Origin: Yamagishiella unicocca
Taxonomy: Eukaryota; Chlorophyta; Chlorophyceae; Chlamydomonadales; Volvocaceae
Reading direction: 5' to 3'
Length of the DNA stretch: 64,000 bases
Assembly: GCA_003116995.1 (NCBI GenBank)
Contig: BDSL01000017.1
Coordinates: 1,116,001 to 1,180,000 of the forward strand
Below, one piece after another: positions 58,335 to 64,000 of this stretch. The stretch's first letter is position 1. Every line of letters starts with the position of its first letter. The translations under genes were made by a program, and so were the position numbers. The notes beneath the pieces were generated by a model that worked only from the letters and a program-made list of their open reading frames with translations, did not search any database and was not told the DNA's origin.

Positions 58335-60629
58335 CCCCATGCATCCCATGGCTGCCGTACACTCTCCCAAACCTGCTGTTGGGCGTCCCAACGGAGGAGC
58401 GTTAGGAAATCTGGTTTGACGCACACTAACGGGCTCGCTCGTCGCCATGGATACATTGTAAAATTAATGTCATGGAAACACAGATTCCCAAATAAAGGCT
58501 AGACCGGCGGTGTGCAGGTGTTTTAGCGACAGGGTCGCGACCGACCACCTTGCAGCGCACGGACGAACGCGAAACAACGATGAGGCGGTGCACGTCTTGT
58601 GCCATCACGCTGCTCCTCCCGTTACCGTCGTCGCACTTCGACCCTCTCGGCCGCCATGACAAAATGGCCGCTCATCGCCGTCACCTGGCCACGCCGCCGG
58701 GCCCCAGTGCCCCCCGACCATTGACTCCGCCACCAGCACTCGGCCGCGCCTCACCCTCTTCAAGCTCGCTGGTGCCGCCACGTAACATACCACGCCCCCA
58801 GGATACCAATCGGGATCCGGGCTGGGACGGAGACTGCGATGGGCTACGTCGCATCTCGCCTCATCGCGTCCCATTCCGCCAACCAGTTCCTCCGTCTTAC
58901 GCGCTGCACGTTACCGCACATTCGTTTCTGTCCTTTCCCCGATGAAGTGCCGCCTGCGAAGGTTGATCGGTCGTCCATCCTAGTGCTCCAGCATGCGCCC
59001 CCTAGGTGTTCGAAGCCAATGTGCCAGCTACCCTATCCATGTCGCGTAGCCGGTATTTACGTCATCCCCGCTGCCACCAACGTTGCCCTGCCCCCCTCAG
59101 CAACCACAGCAACAGCGCCGTGCCGGTCAGGCCCCTCGCCTTCGGCCGCCAACGCCTGCTTCTTACGGACTGGGTCCTCCTCCTCCTCCTCGGGAAGTGC
59201 TATGCACCGGCCCTGCTTTGCGCCCACCCATGTCGCGGCCCCCCTTCAGCGCCTTCGCGGCCGCTAGGTCCCTGCTGCTTCCCACCGCCTTCGCCCTGCG
59301 CTCCTTCGTTCCTGGATACCAGGAGTAAGGAAGCACGCCGCCAGAAGGTAGGGCTGGCCAGCCGCTGAACTGGTCCTGGGTGCGACTGCGCCTGCCTGCC
59401 CATGTGCCTGTGGGTGCTGCGGCTGCTGCTGGTAATGCTCCTGTGCTGCCCGCTGCTGCTGTACAGTGACACAGTGGACGAGCCACGCGGTGCCCCGGTG
59501 CCACAAACCGCGGCAGCTGCGCCAAAATCTGCTCCCCGCCGCTGCCAACCGGCGGCGCCCTGCCAGGATCCAGAACGCAGATAGAGGCGTCCACCACGCC
59601 GCCGGGCCAGTATAGCGACGACGCGCCGCCGACGGTACGGTCCGTGCCGTACAGTGTCGACGCCCTGCCATCGATGTTGCCATCACGCCACCGTCGCAGT
59701 AGTCGGCGCCATACTATTGAGTTCTACAGGGAGAAAACCGTCCTGTATGAAACCGTCTTCCGCCTTCCCTCCTCATCCTCGATTGCCTCCGGGATGCCGT
59801 CCAATGAGGGCGGCACCCCCGGGCTGCTGCCGAGGACCGACGATGTACGGCGAACCACGTGGTGGACTGCGCTCTTAGTAAAACACACTGCCGCTGCTAC
59901 CACCGGCTAGGCCAGCGGTGGCCACCACCACAAGAGCGGAGCTGGTGAACGCGGTGGGGCCGGACCATGGCCCCGAAGACAGACGGCGGCGGCGGCGGAA
60001 AGGGCGGCACGGAGGAGCAGCTACCAGCGCCCATACCCATCCCCGCGGGGCGCTGCAGGTCGAGGCAGACGACAGCGGTGCCGGGGCGGTCGGCCCGGTG
60101 GCTTCGCTGGGTGCCGCCCGTTAGTACCGTGGAGCAGGGCGGCCTGCAACGTCAAGCAAGGCGAAGCGGGGTGTGAGGGGCGTGTCAGCCTGCTGGTAGG
60201 GACCGCGGACACTACGCTGCTCGTAGTAGAGCGATGCAGGGGACAGTCGATGAGAACCCGGGTGGCTGACACGACGCCCACCACGGTGCTGCTGAGGGAG
60301 CCCCACTGCGAGCAGCTGCTGCTCTAAGCCCAGGACCCTGCCTTGCAACTCCCCCCCTTTCCGCCGCCCCAGCCAGCATGGCGGCCTGGTCCGCAAGCCC
60401 CGTCGCCGCACCGCCCGTCAGAGGGGCACCCATGCAGAGCGGCAACCGCAAGGCACACCGGCACGCATGTTCCCAAATGTAATGCTTCCGTCGAACACAT
60501 GACGTAGTGTAATGTGCCCACCTGGGTTTCGGAGGTGGGCCACCGTTTGGCACCGGATGCTGCTGCAATGGCGGCGGCGGCGGCGTCTCCTGCAGCGGCG
60601 GTGTTGGCGGTGGCGGAGGTGGCACCCAC
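58335..60629. other. No supported gene
   Basis: GC-rich with overlapping frames on both strands. Near 60530-60600 on the minus strand, CCATTGCAG followed by 41 nt and CAG|GTGGGC could be a further exon of the gene to the right, with a proline-rich reading (HPVPNGGPPPKP). Confidence 0.35.
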
Positions 60630-61211
60630 TCTGTGCCGGGTCAAGGTGTCGATGGCGAAGAAAAACCCGACAGCGTTCTTAGTGCTGTCGATTGGCAGCA
60701 GCAGCTTGCCCATGCGCACGTCCACGCAGGCGGGGTACACCATGGGGCGAGCAAGGCCGGCGGCGACCTGTACTTGGGGGAGGAGGGTGGGCAAGAATGC
60801 GGGCGGGGAGGGCTGAAGTGGGGTGATGGGGTGGTGTAACCGAAGTCGGATGGCCAGACGAGGTGGTCGGGTGTGGCAAGGTGACGGAGCCGTGATCAAC
60901 AGGGCTGTGGTCGACGTCAAAGGGTAAGCTAGTTGGGGGTAAAGATTTTGGTCAGCCCGCTGTCGTGGTGTAGGAACAGGTGTACGGAGCGCCATGGGTG
61001 CCAAAGAGACGCCCCCTGGAGCAGTGCCCGCCACTGAGGTGGTGCGTGAGTGCCGGTGGGAGGGAGGTGTGATGCTGCGGGTGATCGCACCTTGGCACAG
61101 ACCCAAACCCACACCCGGCCGATGGCGAGGAGCCCCCACAGCTTGCGGCTGCCCAGCACGGGCGTTATGGATAACTCCATCTCGGGCGCCTCGGCGAAGC
61201 TCAGCCACAGC
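60630..61211 (-). CDS. Two exons of a possible SMP-domain protein
   Basis: Exon 61211-61115 (97 nt, acceptor CGCCTCGCAG, donor CGG|GTGTGG) encodes LWLSFAEAPEMELSITPVLG and SRKLWGLLAIGR. Exon 60767-60630 (138 nt, acceptor TACAG, donor AGA|GTGGGT) encodes VAAGLARPMVYPACVDVRMG and KLLLPIDSTKNAVGFFFAID. Both ends of the join are phase 0. The order (V-SF-PP-E-F, then a PG-like turn, a helix ending L..MVYP, then a V/L strand) resembles the second half of an SMP domain, the lipid-carrying module of synaptotagmin-like contact-site proteins. That assignment is by eye from family knowledge. The conserved PGL turn is not exact here and no C2 domain is visible. Confidence 0.4.
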
Positions 61212-61794
61212 CTGCGAGGCGGAGGTCGCGAACATGGAGCAGCGGTGGGGCCAGGATCGTCAACGAGGCCAAGATGCGGACATGTCTCTAGGGCATGTGC
61301 GCTTGCTTGAGCCCCGGGCCGCACCAGCTACGCCAGGAAAGGTGCTCCTGGGTCAAAAACTCCGGCGACATGACAGTGGGCAGCACTAAGCAACCGGTGC
61401 TGGGTGTTCCTGGGTCAACAACCCCGACAGCTTGATGCCCCCTGCAGTTGTGTGCTGAATGACGCAGGCGCTGCACGCTTACCAATCAACTGCCTCATAC
61501 GGGGGGTCACGCCAGCTCTGCTCAGCCACAGGCCACCACGCCGCCCGCACCACCACCTGGACGTCAGGGGAGTGGAGATTGTGTACATAACTACGAACAC
61601 GAATGCGCAATTCAACGACCCCTCCGCAACACAGCACCCAAGAATCCCCTACTAACAATGTGGTAAGCAACCCGACCGCACAGCCCGCAGCTGCGTGGCC
61701 GAAAAAGACGGCCCGAACCATTCAGCAGGCTAGCCCCAGTGCAAGTGATGCCCCCACCAAGCCAGGGAGACGCGACAGCAGCAAGCAAGCTCAC

Positions 61795-61836
61795 CAGCAG
61801 CTGCCGCGACGCCAGGGCCACGGCCATCCGCTGCGC
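61795..61836 (-). CDS. Candidate 42-nt mini-exon
   Basis: A strong pyrimidine-rich acceptor (CCGTTTGTTTCTGCAG) and donor CTG|GTGAGC frame exactly 42 nt. It reads AQRMAVALASRQLL in phase 0, or an alanine/glycine-rich peptide in phase 1. It lies upstream of the SMP-like exons on the same strand. Phase does not decide whether it belongs to that gene. Confidence 0.3.
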
Positions 61837-62070
61837 CTGCAGAAACAAACGGAGGGCAGACAGGGGTGGACTTTGGTGCTTTGCGCGCACACAGATAATA
61901 TGCACGAGTACGTGCGTCTATAAATTGCGCGTAATATTACTCAAGAGGCAGCACTTGAGCATGCCGTGTGAAACGGGGACCGCTTCGTTTAAAAGCACAC
62001 GGTTAGGGAGAAGGCTACCTCAGCTTCGCTACGGATAACGACGGGAAAAACTTATGTCACAACGACTCAC

Positions 62071-62209
62071 CAGCGTCTGCGCCACCCGCGGCTTCCATTT
62101 TCATAAATTCTGTTGTGGCGTCGTTGCGTTCCGACGGCAGGTTTGCAAGGCAGGCGAGCATTGGATGCAGCCAACGTCCATTAGTTGTTACAAAGATAGG
62201 AGCAGCCAG
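62071..62209 (-). CDS. Candidate exon of an unknown gene
   Basis: 139 nt between GTCGAAGCAG and GACGCTG|GTGAGT, phase 0 in and 1 out. It encodes LAAPIFVTTNGRWLHPMLAC, then ANLPSERNDATTEF and a charged end. The peptide looks real (mixed composition, non-repetitive) and the donor is near-consensus. It may be a 5' exon of the same minus-strand gene as 60630-61211, joined through the 42-nt mini-exon in phase 1. The next join is not resolved. Confidence 0.35.
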
Positions 62210-63209
62210 CTGCTTCGACCACCGTGGAGCGCTTATCTTTCCAGATACCAAGATGCATGTGGAGGCTGCCAAAGAACAGCAACACGCCCAGTTGCCTACG
62301 TTATGGTTTACATTCCATCTATATTGAGGGCCTGTCCCTGTGACGCTGTGAGAGGGTATGCAATCCCTGTGTTTCAACGAGGTTCTGGAGCCATGTTGAG
62401 CCGGCCAAAACCCCTGCGACATACTCATGGTCAAAGTACCCACTTAAACCGTATGGCCATACACACACTTTCGATTTTTTTCTTCAGATTAGTACTATGA
62501 AGGCACAGGTCGTAAGGGCTCTCAAACCCTGACGTGTTGCGACGGGTAGTTTTCGGCCTCTGGTTCAGCTTGTTCATTGGCTGTGCGGATGATGACGTTC
62601 ATGTGCCTGGGAGCTGCGCCTTGGCAAAGTCCGGCCAATAAGGATACCATCTTCACGACATGCAGGCTATCTTGCTTGGGGAGAGGCGTTGCGGCAAAAT
62701 AGGCGACATGTAAATGCGTCTCTAATAACTGGGCTTTGGGTTTGAACACTCAGCGCATGGGCCTTGGAGCGGGGCTGTCGCCGCCTTGCCTTGGAACACA
62801 AGAAACCGCAGGTGGGGACTGCGGGACAGCGAAGAAACCTGGGAGTTGGGGGCGCTGCGAGGGGCGAGGACGAACCGAGCGAGGGCATTGGACGGCAGGT
62901 CGAAACCCCCGTGCGGCATGGCATCCTGAAAACATAAGCTGGGTGGGGCGCGCAATTGCCCTGGCCGCGTCTTCGGTACCAGGCTGGTCGACGTTTCAGC
63001 TTCGGCCGCGAGGGACAAATGAAGCAGGTGGGACGGGAGGCATGTCTAAATTCCATGCACAGGCGCCGTGGGATGCTCCGTACATTCGCTTTAGAGGTAC
63101 AGCGATGCATGTCCGCTTAGAGGTACAACGATTTCATGCCGCCTTTGCGCGCATCACACTTTCTACCTGGTACTACAAGCCTTCAGTGCGGTACGGCAGC
63201 ATTGCCCCC
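62210..63209. other. No supported gene
   Basis: Overlapping frames on both strands without splice-consistent exons or motifs. Confidence 0.4.
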
Positions 63210-63295
63210 TGAAGTGCCACCAGCAGCCGGCTGAGAAGGCGGCCTACCTGTCCTGGCCGTGCCTTCGCCAGCAGGCTGGTCGCCGTGTCACCTTG
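63210..63295. repeat. Diverged relative of the 53-kb tandem repeat
   Basis: AGTGCCACCAGCAGCCGGCT followed by GCCTACCTG and GGCTGGTCGCCGTG matches the start of the units at 53090-53765 (AGTGCCGCCAGCAGCCGTCT), with small insertions. Confidence 0.6.
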
Positions 63296-64000
63296 GCCGC
63301 CTCGCCAGGCTGGCAGCCGCCATGGTGGACCGCGCAACAGTGAGTGGGGTGGGGATGGAAGGTCGCAACCGCAGTGCAGGACACTGGACCTTCCACGCGC
63401 TCTGTGGCTTTGGACATTGCTTGCATAAGCTGGAGGAGGCGAAGCAAGCAGATGCGTAGTGGTGCGACGGAGCGTGGCACCTAGCAGCCGTGACGGGTAT
63501 CGTGCAGCAGCGGTGCACCGCACGGGTTAGTCGCTCCGTTTGGGTAACTGCGCTGAGCTGTGGTCCTGGTGGGAAGAAACGGAGGGCCACCGCACGTTGC
63601 TTTGGGAGGCACTGTGCGCGAGCACGTCCCTGTATAGTGCTGCCATGGGCCTTGCACATTCCCTGTGCAAGCAGGCTGAAGGGACGCTGGGGACGGTGGG
63701 AGCAGCGACTGGATTGTGAACTCAAGAGCTATGAGGTGCGTGAGGCGGAGGATGGGCATGACACGCTAGCGACATGGCGTGCCGTACGTACCGTACCAAC
63801 CCGTTTCGACAGCTTTGGGGGGCGCAATTGAGTGTGGGCTTATCTGGTCCGAGGCAGCACGTGGGACACCCTGCAGCTGTCGCGTGAGTCGGTCCTTACG
63901 TAGAGCCACCGTGCAGCTGGCAGATTTAAGGGCAGCATCGTGGTTGATACAAGTGGGTTATGACCAGGATCATGAGGTGCAAGGTTTGGACTGGGCAAGC
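63296..64000. other. No supported gene
   Basis: Short GC-rich frames on both strands only; the window ends without a recognisable gene. Confidence 0.4.

Noticed and set aside
59402..59584. Small secreted protein (MCLWVLRLLLVMLLCC...)
   Set aside because: The hydrophobic start looks like a signal peptide, but the frame is 60 codons in GC-rich CTG-repeat DNA with no supporting context.

Overview
The window looks like nuclear DNA of a GC-rich, intron-dense green alga of the Chlamydomonas/Volvox type. This is inferred from the high GC content, genes cut into 40-150 nt exons with GTGAG/GTNNG donors, and an alga-type sulfotransferase. There is no bacterial-style operon, no rRNA and no convincing tRNA. 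Most open frames are chance or shadow frames of GC-rich DNA, so I annotated exons only where splice sites, reading phase and protein-like sequence agree.

Layout. (1) 1-1682: the minus-strand 3'-open part of a sulfotransferase gene. Four exons join in perfect phase and the gene runs off the left edge. (2) 1683-5333: mostly non-coding, with two small tandem repeats and one possible terminal exon. (3) 5334-51146: a head-to-tail array of eight roughly 6-kb units (U1-U8) that fills 72% of the window. (4) 51151-51428: a small MITE-like element abutting the right end of the array. (5) 51429-64000: intergenic DNA with a 0.2-kb tandem repeat, a 0.6-kb direct duplication, a 15-bp minisatellite and, on the minus strand near 60.6-62.2 kb, exons of a gene that may carry an SMP-type lipid-binding domain.

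The array is the main finding. Each unit carries, on the minus strand, the same series of short exons (x1-x9, plus an upstream block x0 lying across the unit border). Exon lengths and phases chain together (x1-x2 phase 1, x2-x3 and x3-x4 phase 0, x5-x6 and x6-x7 phase 1, x7-x8 phase 0, x8-x9 phase 2). Differences between units are often synonymous inside exons, while indels and amino-acid-changing differences dominate just outside them. I recognise no family. No copy is intact: U1 and U2 keep x6 and x8 in frame but have a broken x0; U3-U6 have the x0 blocks intact but frameshifts in x6 and x8; U7 has lost about 3 kb; U8 is truncated.

The units also differ by three clean presence/absence segments: about 980 bp in x0, and 536 bp and 845 bp in one intron, the last two bounded by 15- and 13-bp direct repeats. 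The central units U4-U6 are almost identical while the edge units are the most diverged, as expected for an array that expands and homogenises from its middle.
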